A stretch of DNA of 10,532 bases, from contig LFTM01000152.1 of assembly GCA_001513505.1 (NCBI GenBank), positions 1 through 10,532 on the forward strand. Reading direction: 5' to 3'. Position numbers and translations under genes: made by a program. Below the pieces are notes generated by a model. That model had not been told where the DNA came from. It saw only the letters and a list, made by a program, of their open reading frames with translations, and ran no database searches. Numbering within the stretch: the stretch's first letter is position 1; the number at the start of each line of letters is the position of its first letter. This document shows positions 1-6,210 of this stretch, in pieces. Origin of the DNA: Clostridiales bacterium DTU092. Its GTDB lineage: Bacteria > Bacillota > Clostridia > Caldicoprobacterales > Caldicoprobacteraceae.

Positions 1-1
1 C

Positions 2-202
2 CTTAAAGGGAATCTTCATACCACTGAGGTTATGTTAAAAGGATCGGTACAGGATGTTGTTGAAGCCTCCAAAAAAGCAATAGACGCTGCTGCTGCGGGA
101 GGGAAGTTTATCCTTTCCACAGGTGATCAATGCGGCAGGGATACCCCTGATGAAAACATATTTGCAATGATAGAGACTGCAAAAACCTATGGGAAGTATT
201 AA
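2..202 (+). CDS. UroD/MtaA-like protein, C-terminal end (5' end outside window)
   Basis: This is the last 66 residues of an open frame that enters from the left edge. It reads GNLHTTEVML (residues 3-12), then FILSTGDQCGRDTP (36-49), then ENIFAMIETAKTYGKY at the stop. That is the typical tail of the UroD/MtaA superfamily, in which the gene product is a TIM barrel of about 340 residues. Members include haem-pathway uroporphyrinogen decarboxylase and the corrinoid-dependent methyltransferases of methanogens and acetogens. This tail looks like the uncharacterised or methyltransferase-like branch rather than haem HemE, but the active site lies outside the window, so substrate and reaction cannot be assigned. 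The stop codon overlaps the next ATG by one base (TAATG), which suggests translational coupling to the fragment downstream. Family call fairly sure; function unknown. Confidence 0.8.
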   Translation, partial: LKGNLHTTEVMLKGSVQDVVEASKKAIDAAAAGGKFILSTGDQCGRDTPDENIFAMIETAKTYGKY

Positions 203-513
203 TGGCCGTGTGTGCAAAGATAAAAATACATGTTGTTGCAATACATGAAAACCCTGACACGGCACAATGTATGCACTCCATTAAAAAAGAATACGGCAGA
301 CATCTGTCATTCTGGGGAAGGATTAGCACTCAGCGGCTGCTGCCCTTTGGAACAACTGACGAGATTAAGGCAAAGACGGCAGAGATAATACGTATTATGG
401 GAAGGGGAGACGGATATATAGCGGCCCCCACCCATGCCATACCTGGCGATGTTCCATCCGAAAATGTGTTGGCCATGCTGGAAGTCATGAAGGATCAGCA
501 TCGTTATTTGTAA
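202..513 (+). pseudogene. C-terminal remnant of a second UroD-like gene
   Basis: The frame encodes 103 residues, against about 340 for the family. From about residue 17 it follows the UroD-like C-terminus: an NP...M element (17-24), KKEYGRHLSFWG (28-39), STQRLLPFG (42-50), then GDGYIAAPTHAI (69-80) and DVPSENVLAM (83-92). These correspond to the family pattern FWGGIDTQ.LPFGT...G.GY...H.I..DVP.ENI. Two normally conserved positions differ (G to R at 40, D to S at 42). The barrel's first strands, which carry much of the active site, are absent, and the frame upstream has several stops. The first 16 residues match nothing I know. It begins on the stop of the preceding UroD-like gene, with GGGAAG a few bases upstream, so it may still be translated. 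An internal deletion in one of two tandem paralogues would explain it. A functional short protein is less likely. Confidence 0.7.
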
Positions 514-519
514 CAAAAG

Positions 520-540
520 TTGTATTTAGTACTAAAACAA
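520..540. promoter_or_regulatory. Palindrome upstream of the sugar-catabolic cluster, candidate operator
   Basis: TTTAGTACTAAA (525-536) is a perfect 12-base palindrome. It is flanked by TTGT (520-523) and ACAA (537-540), which extend the symmetry with one unpaired A at 524. It lies 52 bases before the first gene of the cluster, where a repressor or activator of a catabolic operon commonly binds. I see no clear -35/-10 pair beside it and no regulator gene in the window, so operator function is inference. AT-rich DNA can produce such palindromes by chance. Confidence 0.3.
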
Positions 541-591
541 TTCATGGTTTACATCGTAACATAATAACAAAAAGAAAGGGCTGATGAAGAA

Positions 592-1476
592 ATGGATAAA
601 TTAAGAATTGGAACATTGGTTGGGGGAAGAGATGCTGAGAGGGTAATTCCTCAGTTGCTGCCGCATGGTTTTGAATCTTTTGGCATTACTTTCTGGCAGA
701 CTACCGGCGATGTAAATCTGGAGGAGCTGGGAAAGAGGATTAGGGAAATTTTAGCGGAACATGATGTTATTATTTCGTGCGTTTCCATTTTCGGCAACCC
801 GCTGACCGGTCATGGTGCTAATGCTGATACTCTTGCAAGCTGGGAAAGGCTTATTGATAATGCCCATCATTTTGGTACCGACCTGGTGACGGGTTTTACA
901 GGGCGTATCGTGGATCAGCCTATTGATCAATCCATACCACGGTTTAAGGAAGTGTTTGGCGAGTTGGCGAAAAGAGCAGCTGATAAAGGTGTAAGATTAG
1001 CATTTGAGAACTGTAACATGGACGGGGATTGGTATAGAGGTGACTGGAATATTGCCCATAATCCGACTGTCTGGGAAATGATGTTTGATGCTCTTCCTAT
1101 GGAAAACCTTGGTTTGCAATGGGAACCCTGTCATCAGATGGTCCAGCTTATAGATCCTATTCCGCAGCTTAGAAAATGGGTTGATAAGATATTTAATGTA
1201 CACGGCAAGGACGCAACTATTGCATGGGATATAATCCGTGAGTACGGGATTGGCGGCCCCAAACCCTTTGTATGGCACCGCACTCCGGGATTTGGTGATT
1301 CTAACTGGGCTGATATAATAACTATACTCAGACAAGCAAACTACAAGGGTACTATAGATATTGAAGGTTTTCATGATCCGGTTTACCGGGGAGAACTGGA
1401 AATGACAGGCCAGGTTCATGCGCTTAACTACCTGAAATGGTGCCGCGGTGAGGATTTCATTCCAAACCCCCGATAA
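592..1476 (+). CDS. Sugar phosphate isomerase/epimerase-type TIM-barrel enzyme (first of two)
   Basis: A 294-residue protein of the xylose isomerase-like / AP endonuclease 2 TIM-barrel superfamily; the length is normal for a complete single domain. Likely metal and catalytic positions are E139 (LAFEN), E178 and H181 (WEPCHQ), H204 and D207 (VHGKDA) and E258 (IEGFHD). R230 lies in the motif HRTPGFGDSNW. E178 stands where many relatives, including the second barrel here, have Asp. The enzymes bind a divalent metal and isomerise, epimerise, eliminate or hydrate sugars and keto-sugars. No signal peptide is visible, so it is cytoplasmic. The start has AAAGAAAGGG 11 bases upstream; an ATG at 584 is out of frame. 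It opens a run of four genes (barrel, oxidoreductase, barrel, oxidoreductase), so its substrate is probably an oxidised sugar made by a neighbour. Family call sure; reaction inferred. Inosose dehydratase-like or epimerase activity is an alternative. Confidence 0.88.
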   Translation: MDKLRIGTLVGGRDAERVIPQLLPHGFESFGITFWQTTGDVNLEELGKRIREILAEHDVIISCVSIFGNPLTGHGANADTLASWERLIDNAHHFGTDLVTGFTGRIVDQPIDQSIPRFKEVFGELAKRAADKGVRLAFENCNMDGDWYRGDWNIAHNPTVWEMMFDALPMENLGLQWEPCHQMVQLIDPIPQLRKWVDKIFNVHGKDATIAWDIIREYGIGGPKPFVWHRTPGFGDSNWADIITILRQANYKGTIDIEGFHDPVYRGELEMTGQVHALNYLKWCRGEDFIPNPR

Positions 1477-1573
1477 ACCCTATAGAGTTTGCGCTGAATG
1501 ACTAAAAAACCGAAGAATATGGAGCACCGTATGTTGTGTAAAACAAAGGTTTGGCAAGGGAGGAAAACTTCTT

Positions 1574-2590
1574 ATGAAGCATTTTAGGATTGCTGTGGCC
1601 GGCTGCGGCGGGATGGCCAATACCTGGGTTAAATATGCGTTGGAACGGCAGGATGCCGAGATCGTGGCACTGGTTGATATTAACGAGGAAAATGCAAAGG
1701 CTATAGACCAGCGCTACGGATTAAACTGCGGTATATACAGGGAAATAGATGAAGCCATCAGAAATTCGGGAGCTAACCTGGTGTTTGATGTTACCATCCC
1801 CGAAGCTCATCATCACATAGTGACCACCGCTCTGAAGATGGGGTGTCATGTATTGGGTGAAAAGCCTATGGCTTCCTCCATGGAGGAGGCAAGGGATATG
1901 GTAGCCGCCGCCGACAGGTCGGGAAAGATGTATGCGGTTATGCAAAACAGGAGATACTTAAAGCAAATCCGTGCATTCCGCCAGCTTATAGAGTCGGGGG
2001 TCATCGGGAAACCCGGGTTTGTATGTGCTGACTTTTTCCTTGGGCCCCATTTTGGAGGGTTCAGAGAAATAATGGAGAGTCCGCTGATACTGGATATGGC
2101 AATACATACATTTGACCAGGCAAGGTTTATTACAGGTGCTGATCCGGTATCTGTGTATTGCCACGAGTTTAATCCTTCCGGCTCATGGTACAGTGGAAAT
2201 GCTGCTGCTATATGCATATTTGAATTTTCTAACGGTTCGGTGTTCTGTTACAGGGGATCCTGGTGTGCCCAGGGGGCACCTACTTCCTGGGAATCTAGCT
2301 GGAGGGTTACTGGAAGTAAGGGAACCGCTGTTTGGGACGGGATCAATCCTCCTTACTGCGAAGTAGTGAGTCCGGAAAAACAGGATAAGTTTATTTACGA
2401 CGTGGAAAGGGTGGAAACTTCATATTCATGGGACGGCAGGGAAGGACACGAGGGCTGCCTGGATGAAATGTTTAACGCCCTTTTACAGGAGAGAAAGCCC
2501 GAAACCGACTGCAGAGATAATATAAAGAGTATGGCAATGGTCTTTGGAGCGTTGGAAAGCGCCAAAAAGGGCCGGAAAGTCATGCTTTAG
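1574..2590 (+). CDS. Gfo/Idh/MocA family oxidoreductase (first of two)
   Basis: A 338-residue NAD(P)-dependent sugar dehydrogenase/reductase of the glucose-fructose oxidoreductase / inositol dehydrogenase family. The Rossmann domain opens with AVAGCGGMA (residues 7-15). D35 in LVDIN ends the second strand, which usually favours NAD(H). The family signature GEKPMA places the catalytic Lys at 97. The C-terminal alpha/beta domain carries the second signature, D174 and H178, in DMAIHTFDQARF (174-185), completing the Lys/Asp/His set. Length is normal and nothing appears broken. A strong Shine-Dalgarno (AAGGGAGG, 1557-1564) lies 9 bases before the ATG. The 97-base gap after the preceding barrel gene shows no terminator, so co-transcription is likely. 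In the proposed pathway it would either oxidise the sugar at C3 or reduce the resulting 3-keto sugar; since the last gene of the cluster looks like the oxidising partner, reduction is the better guess. Exact substrate unknown. Confidence 0.9.
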   Translation: MKHFRIAVAGCGGMANTWVKYALERQDAEIVALVDINEENAKAIDQRYGLNCGIYREIDEAIRNSGANLVFDVTIPEAHHHIVTTALKMGCHVLGEKPMASSMEEARDMVAAADRSGKMYAVMQNRRYLKQIRAFRQLIESGVIGKPGFVCADFFLGPHFGGFREIMESPLILDMAIHTFDQARFITGADPVSVYCHEFNPSGSWYSGNAAAICIFEFSNGSVFCYRGSWCAQGAPTSWESSWRVTGSKGTAVWDGINPPYCEVVSPEKQDKFIYDVERVETSYSWDGREGHEGCLDEMFNALLQERKPETDCRDNIKSMAMVFGALESAKKGRKVML

Positions 2591-2623
2591 GCTCCAAATT
2601 TATACGCTTTTTAATGAAGGAAT

Positions 2624-2652
2624 TTGTTAAGCTATATAGAATATTATATATT
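2624..2652 (+). promoter_or_regulatory. Possible internal promoter before the second TIM-barrel gene
   Basis: TTGTTA (2624-2629) and TATATT (2647-2652) are separated by 17 bases. They match the housekeeping -35 and -10 consensus at 4 of 6 and 5 of 6 positions. The predicted start near 2659 would give a leader of about 50 bases to the gene at 2708. The 117-base gap is AT-rich, so chance matches are expected. No terminator was seen after the preceding gene. Confidence 0.3.
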
Positions 2653-2707
2653 GAATTATTAACGAGTGTAGAATATCAAAATAAATTATAAAGAGAGGTG
2701 TGTACAT

Positions 2708-3673
2708 ATGAAATTAGGGGTATTTACAGTACTGCTGGCAAATAAAAGTTTGGAAGAGGCTCTTAAGTACCTGAAGGAATCAGGTGTGCAGGCAGTAGAA
2801 TTAGGGACGGGTGGTTTTCCCGGTAATGCACATGCCAATCCTGATGAACTGCTGGCTGATGAAGGCAAGCTGAATGAGTTCAAAGATCTGATCAAAAAAT
2901 ATGACATGGAAATCAGTGCATTAAGCTGTCACGGGAATCCTGTACATCCTCAGAAGGAAATCGCCGATGCTTTTCACAAGGATTTTGAAAAAACGGTCTT
3001 GCTGGCTGAAAAACTTGGTGTGGAAAGAGTTATTACTTTCTCGGGTTGTCCCGGAGATTCACCCGGTTCAAAGTATCCTAACTGGGTAACATGTCCCTGG
3101 CCGGATGATTTCTTAAAGATTCTGGATTACCAGTGGAACGAAGTACTTATTCCCTATTGGGAGAAAGCTGTTAAATTCGCCAATGATCACGGCGTTTACA
3201 AGATATGTCTGGAAATGCATCCCGGATTCTGCGTATACAATCCGGAGACATTGCTTAAGCTGAGAGCGGCTGTAGGTGATACCATTGGCGCCAACTATGA
3301 TCCCAGCCACTTGTTCTGGCAGGGTATGGATCCGGTTGCACCTATCCGTAAGCTTGGCCCGGCTATATATCATTTCCATGCAAAGGATACGAAGATTGAT
3401 GAAATTAATACCGCTGTCAATGGTGTATTGGATACCAAGCATTACGGCGATGAGATAAATCGTTCCTGGATCTTCCGTTCGGTCGGATACGGAAACAACT
3501 ACCAGGTATGGAAGGACATCGTAAGCAACTTAAGAATGGTAGGATACGATTATGTAATGAGCATTGAGCACGAAGACAGTCTGATGTCCCCCAATGAAGG
3601 CTTGCAAAAAGCTATTGCTTTCCTTAAGGAAGTTATGGTTTTTGAAGATACCGGTGAAATGTGGTGGGCTTAA
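2708..3673 (+). CDS. Sugar phosphate isomerase/epimerase-type TIM-barrel enzyme (second of two)
   Basis: A 321-residue xylose isomerase-like TIM barrel, complete and of usual length. The N-terminus has the strand AVELGTGG (29-36). The classic metal ligands are visible: E169 in CLEMHPGF, D198 and H201 in NYDPSHLFW, H224 and D227 in HFHAKD, and E287 in SIEHED. R257 and the nearby GYGNNYQVW correspond to the usual R..G.G...W segment. It differs widely from the first barrel in sequence, so the pair is not a recent duplication. GAGGTG (2695-2700) lies 7 bases before the ATG. Its neighbours on both sides are Gfo/Idh/MocA oxidoreductases, a pairing typical of pathways that pass through a 3-keto sugar. 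Beta-elimination or hydration of that intermediate is a plausible role, and epimerisation is an alternative. The coding end takes part in an inverted repeat with the downstream gap (3649-3694). Confidence 0.9.
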   Translation: MKLGVFTVLLANKSLEEALKYLKESGVQAVELGTGGFPGNAHANPDELLADEGKLNEFKDLIKKYDMEISALSCHGNPVHPQKEIADAFHKDFEKTVLLAEKLGVERVITFSGCPGDSPGSKYPNWVTCPWPDDFLKILDYQWNEVLIPYWEKAVKFANDHGVYKICLEMHPGFCVYNPETLLKLRAAVGDTIGANYDPSHLFWQGMDPVAPIRKLGPAIYHFHAKDTKIDEINTAVNGVLDTKHYGDEINRSWIFRSVGYGNNYQVWKDIVSNLRMVGYDYVMSIEHEDSLMSPNEGLQKAIAFLKEVMVFEDTGEMWWA

Positions 3674-3694
3674 AGCAGAATATAGTCACCGGTA
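3649..3694. repeat. Inverted repeat spanning the stop codon of the second TIM-barrel gene
   Basis: TACCGGTGA (3649-3657) and TCACCGGTA (3686-3694) are perfect 9-base inverted copies around a 28-base loop containing the stop codon at 3671-3673. There is no run of T after it, so it is not an obvious intrinsic terminator. It could be an mRNA stability or processing element. Confidence 0.45.
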
Positions 3695-3722
3695 AAACTT
3701 TCGGTTTGGAATAGCATGAGAG

Positions 3723-3747
3723 ACGGTCCGGTTATATACCGGACCGT
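3723..3747. other. Perfect 10-bp stem-loop between the third and fourth cluster genes
   Basis: ACGGTCCGGT (3723-3732) and ACCGGACCGT (3738-3747) form a perfect, GC-rich 10-bp stem closed by a five-base loop (TATAT). Neither strand has a T-tract after the stem, so simple intrinsic termination is unlikely. Possible roles are an mRNA-stabilising or processing hairpin that alters the ratio of upstream to downstream gene product, or a two-fold symmetric protein-binding site 46 bases before the GTG start of the next gene. Confidence 0.6.
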
Positions 3748-3793
3748 TGAAATAATACCTTCGGTTTATAAAAACAAAATGGGGGGATGAAGA

Positions 3794-4957
3794 GTGAAAG
3801 ACACATTAAATGTAGGTCTGGTTGGTTATAAGTTTATGGGGAAAGCCCACAGTAATGCCTTCAAGAAGGTAAACATGTTTTTTGATCCAAGCCTGAAAAT
3901 TGTTATGAAAGCCATATGCGGCAGAGACGAAGAATGGGTTAAACAATCAGCTGAAAAATTCGGATGGGAAAGCTATGAGACCTCATGGGAAAAGCTGGTT
4001 GAACGGGACGATATTGATATGGTGGACATTACCGCTCCCAGTAATGTTCATAAGGAGATCGCTATAGCTGCAGCTGAGGCAGGCAAACACGTGTTTTGCG
4101 AAAAACCCCTGGCTCTGAATTTAAAGGATGCCAGAGAGATGCTGGAGGCGGTGGAAAAGAATAAGGTTAAGCATCAGATAGGTTTCAACTACCGTTTTGC
4201 TCCCGCAATTCAGCTGGCCAAACAACTTATTGAACAGGGGAAGCTCGGGGAGATCTATCATTTCAGGGCTTTGTACCTGCAGGACTGGATCATTGATCCC
4301 GATTTCCCGCTTGTATGGAGGCTGGATAAAAAGATAGCAGGCTCCGGTTCACTGGGCGATTTAGGTGCTCATTCCATCGATCTTGCCCGGTTCCTGGTAG
4401 GGGAGTTTGATAAAGTTATTGGTATCAACAAAACCTTTATAAAGGAAAGGCCGATTGTTGAGAGGATGGAAGGGCTTAGCGCCGATGCTAAAGCCGATGG
4501 TCCCAGGGGAGAGGTAACGGTAGATGACGCTACCTTATTCCTGGTTGAGTTTAAGAACGGCGCCCTTGGTTCGTTTGAGGCAACCCGCTTTGCAAATGGT
4601 CATAAAAACGGTATGTCCTTCGAAATTAACGGCAGCAAGGGCAGCGTAAAATTTGAGTTCGAGCGGATGAACGAGCTATGGTACTACTCTTCAGAGGATC
4701 CGGAAGGTCTGCAGGGCTTCAGACTTATCCAGGCTACAGAACCGGTTCATCCATATGCATCGGCCTGGTGGCCTGTAGGGCACGTGATAGGCTACGAACA
4801 TACCTTTGTCCACGAGTTCTATGAATTTGTGGAGTCGATAGCCCATGACAAACCAACAAGTCCCAGTTTCTACGACGGAGTAAAGTGTTCACAGATACTT
4901 GAGGCTGTGGATCTGTCTATTGAAGAACGTCAGTGGATTGAAGTAGACAGTCTGTAA
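3794..4957 (+). CDS. Gfo/Idh/MocA family dehydrogenase resembling levoglucosan dehydrogenase
   Basis: A 387-residue NAD(P)-dependent oxidoreductase, longer than its paralogue at 1574. The Rossmann motif is GLVGYKFMGKAH (residues 8-19). The family EKP signature is at 103-105 with catalytic K104. D189 and H193 lie in GDLGAHSIDLARF. FMGKAHS, YLQDWIIDPDFPLVWR (161-176), AGSGSLGD (182-189) and FLVGE resemble what I remember of levoglucosan dehydrogenases, which oxidise C3 of 1,6-anhydroglucose with NAD+; no alignment was run. The start is GTG, supported by GGGGGG (3781-3786) 7 bases upstream; the ATG at 3787 is out of frame. It closes the four-gene cluster. No convincing terminator follows before the dusB leader. 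Levoglucosan itself, another 1,6-anhydrosugar or a glycoside are possible substrates. Family sure; LgdA-like role about even odds. Confidence 0.88.
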   Translation: MKDTLNVGLVGYKFMGKAHSNAFKKVNMFFDPSLKIVMKAICGRDEEWVKQSAEKFGWESYETSWEKLVERDDIDMVDITAPSNVHKEIAIAAAEAGKHVFCEKPLALNLKDAREMLEAVEKNKVKHQIGFNYRFAPAIQLAKQLIEQGKLGEIYHFRALYLQDWIIDPDFPLVWRLDKKIAGSGSLGDLGAHSIDLARFLVGEFDKVIGINKTFIKERPIVERMEGLSADAKADGPRGEVTVDDATLFLVEFKNGALGSFEATRFANGHKNGMSFEINGSKGSVKFEFERMNELWYYSSEDPEGLQGFRLIQATEPVHPYASAWWPVGHVIGYEHTFVHEFYEFVESIAHDKPTSPSFYDGVKCSQILEAVDLSIEERQWIEVDSL

Positions 4958-5035
4958 CAGCTGTAAAGATTAGCTGATTAAAATGACAGGAGAAGATCAC
5001 ACAACACAGCATTTTCCGGATTATATTGACTAATG

Positions 5036-5097
5036 CCTGTAAACGCATGGGTGGTCTGGAACCGTCAAACATTTTACCGGGCCACCTGTGTGTACGG
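5036..5097 (+). promoter_or_regulatory. Long G-U-rich RNA hairpin in the dusB leader (unidentified structured RNA)
   Basis: Bases 5043-5059 pair with 5077-5093 in 17 consecutive pairs, five of them G-U, around a 17-base loop. After a two-base bulge (5041-5042) four more pairs can form (5037-5040 with 5094-5097). The many G-U pairs mean the symmetry is much better as + strand RNA than as DNA, which points to a transcript structure rather than a protein-binding site. It lies about 100 bases before the likely dusB start and 35 bases before a terminator-like hairpin. I could not match it to a known riboswitch family. An alternative fold pairs TTGAC (5026-5030) with GTCAA (5064-5068). Confidence 0.5.
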
Positions 5098-5131
5098 TTA
5101 TCAGTTCACCCGGGTATGGGAAATGAATAAA

Positions 5132-5162
5132 GGCCGCGGGGATATCCGTGGCTGTTTTATTC
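5132..5162 (+). terminator. Terminator-like hairpin in the leader just before dusB
   Basis: GCCGCGG (5133-5139) pairs with CCGTGGC (5146-5152), with one G-U pair and a six-base loop, extended by a G-U pair at 5132/5153. It is followed at once by TGTTTTATTC (5153-5162). The short GC-rich stem with a T-rich tail has the form of an intrinsic terminator. It sits 27 bases before the likely TTG start, so it could end the upstream sugar operon, attenuate dusB, or both. The T-tract is interrupted, so strength is uncertain. Confidence 0.5.
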
Positions 5163-5175
5163 AAGCCGGAACAGC

Positions 5176-5181
5176 AGGAGG
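5176..5181 (+). promoter_or_regulatory. Shine-Dalgarno site that decides the dusB start
   Basis: AGGAGG is a perfect ribosome binding site. It ends only one base before the ATG at 5183, too close to serve it, but 7 bases before the in-frame TTG at 5189, the optimal distance. It therefore argues for a TTG start and against the long frame opening at 5033. Confidence 0.7.
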
Positions 5182-5188
5182 AATGCAA

Positions 5189-6172
5189 TTGGACATAAAG
5201 ATAGGCGATTTAAATATACCAAACAATGTGTTTCTGGCACCTATGGCGGGAGTTACCGATATGCCCTTTCGTTTATTGTGCAGGGAACAGGGATGTGGCA
5301 TGGCGTATACCGAGATGGTAAGCGCTAAAGGCCTTTATTACGGCAGCCAAAAAACTCAGCGTCTGCTTGAAATTCATCCCGCTGAACATCCCATAGGTGT
5401 ACAGATATTTGGCTCAGAGCCATGTATCATGGCAGAAATGGCCCGGCAAATATCCGAAACAGAAGCTGATTTAATCGATGTTAATATGGGATGCCCGACT
5501 CCAAAGATTGTTAAAAATGGTGAAGGTTCTGCGTTAATGCGTCACCCGGAAAAGGTATATCAGATTGTAAAGGCAGTGGTTGAAGTATCTGCAAAACCTG
5601 TTACGGTTAAGATAAGAAAAGGATGGGATGAAGAAAGCGTTAATGCAGTTGAGATAGCCAGGATAATCGAGGATGCAGGGGGATGTGCTGTTGCTGTACA
5701 CGGCCGTACCCGCCAGCAGTTTTATTCGGGTACTGCTGACTGGGACATTATACGAAAGGTCAAGCAGGCGGTATCAATTCCGGTTATAGGCAATGGGGAT
5801 ATCTTTACCCCCGAGGATGCCGGCAGAATGCTGGAGGAGACTGGTTGCGACGGTATAATGATAGGACGGGGAGCTCAGGGAAATCCGTGGATTTTCAGAA
5901 GGATAACTCATTATTTGTCAACCGGGGAAGTATTGCCCGCACCCACGCCCCGGGAAAGGATCCTTATGATTCTCAGGCATATGGATATGATGACAGAATA
6001 TAAGGGGGTTGAGGCGGGTATCAGGGAAATGAGAAAACACATCAGCTGGTATCTTAAGGGATTGCCCAATGCCAACCGGGTAAAAAACTCCGTAAACAGC
6101 CTCACCAGTGCAGATGCAATTTGCGACCTGCTTAACAGCTATTTGCTTGAGATTGAAAAAGGAATTATATAA
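5189..6172 (+). CDS. dusB: tRNA-dihydrouridine synthase (DusB type)
   Basis: A flavoenzyme that reduces specific D-loop uridines of tRNA to dihydrouridine using FMN and NADPH, acting in the cytoplasm. From TTG 5189 it has 327 residues, close to E. coli DusB (about 320), and begins just before the FMN-binding strand APMAGVTD (residues 17-24). Catalytic C102 sits in the family signature NMGCPTPK. FMN/phosphate-contacting K141 (VKIRKGW), H171 (VHGRTRQQ), GNGD (201-204) and GRG (226-228) are all present. The C-terminal helical tRNA-binding part follows, with EMRKHISWYLKG. The frame stays open upstream to an ATG at 5033, but the extra 52 residues look unlike any Dus N-terminus and overlap two RNA hairpins, so I reject that start. 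In Clostridia dusB usually stands just before greA and lysS; here two further genes intervene. Confidence 0.95.
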   Translation: MDIKIGDLNIPNNVFLAPMAGVTDMPFRLLCREQGCGMAYTEMVSAKGLYYGSQKTQRLLEIHPAEHPIGVQIFGSEPCIMAEMARQISETEADLIDVNMGCPTPKIVKNGEGSALMRHPEKVYQIVKAVVEVSAKPVTVKIRKGWDEESVNAVEIARIIEDAGGCAVAVHGRTRQQFYSGTADWDIIRKVKQAVSIPVIGNGDIFTPEDAGRMLEETGCDGIMIGRGAQGNPWIFRRITHYLSTGEVLPAPTPRERILMILRHMDMMTEYKGVEAGIREMRKHISWYLKGLPNANRVKNSVNSLTSADAICDLLNSYLLEIEKGII

Positions 6173-6210
6173 TATTTGTATAATATAATATAAGAGCCAT
6201 AATCTAAAGG

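Noticed and set aside
997..1419. 140-codon minus-strand open frame within the first TIM-barrel gene
   Set aside because: It is antisense to a well-supported enzyme gene and shows no domain or ribosome site of its own.
592..4957. The two barrel/oxidoreductase pairs as a recent tandem duplication
   Set aside because: The paired proteins differ in length (294 vs 321 and 338 vs 387 residues) and share little beyond the family motifs, so they are ancient paralogues brought together, not a recent copy.
4958..4976. CAGCT...AGCTG inverted repeat after the fourth cluster gene as a terminator
   Set aside because: The stem is only 5 bp with a 9-base loop and no T-tract; the hairpin at 5132-5162 is a better terminator candidate.
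5044..5070. T-box-like TGGAACCG in the dusB leader, suggesting a tRNA-sensing T-box riboswitch
   Set aside because: Only about 100 bases lie between the preceding gene and this motif, too little for a stem I with a specifier loop. The rest of the 14-base T-box sequence does not match, and the bases are better explained as part of the long hairpin.
5026..5097. Superficial resemblance of the dusB leader to the ZTP (pfl) riboswitch (TGAC...GTCA stem followed by a CCACCTG element)
   Set aside because: The strongly conserved 3' element of that class is not present, and dusB is not a usual target. The match is too loose to call.
5033..5188. N-terminal 52-residue extension of the Dus reading frame
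   Set aside because: It is not Dus-like, lacks a ribosome site at 5033, overlaps RNA hairpins, and a better start exists at TTG 5189.
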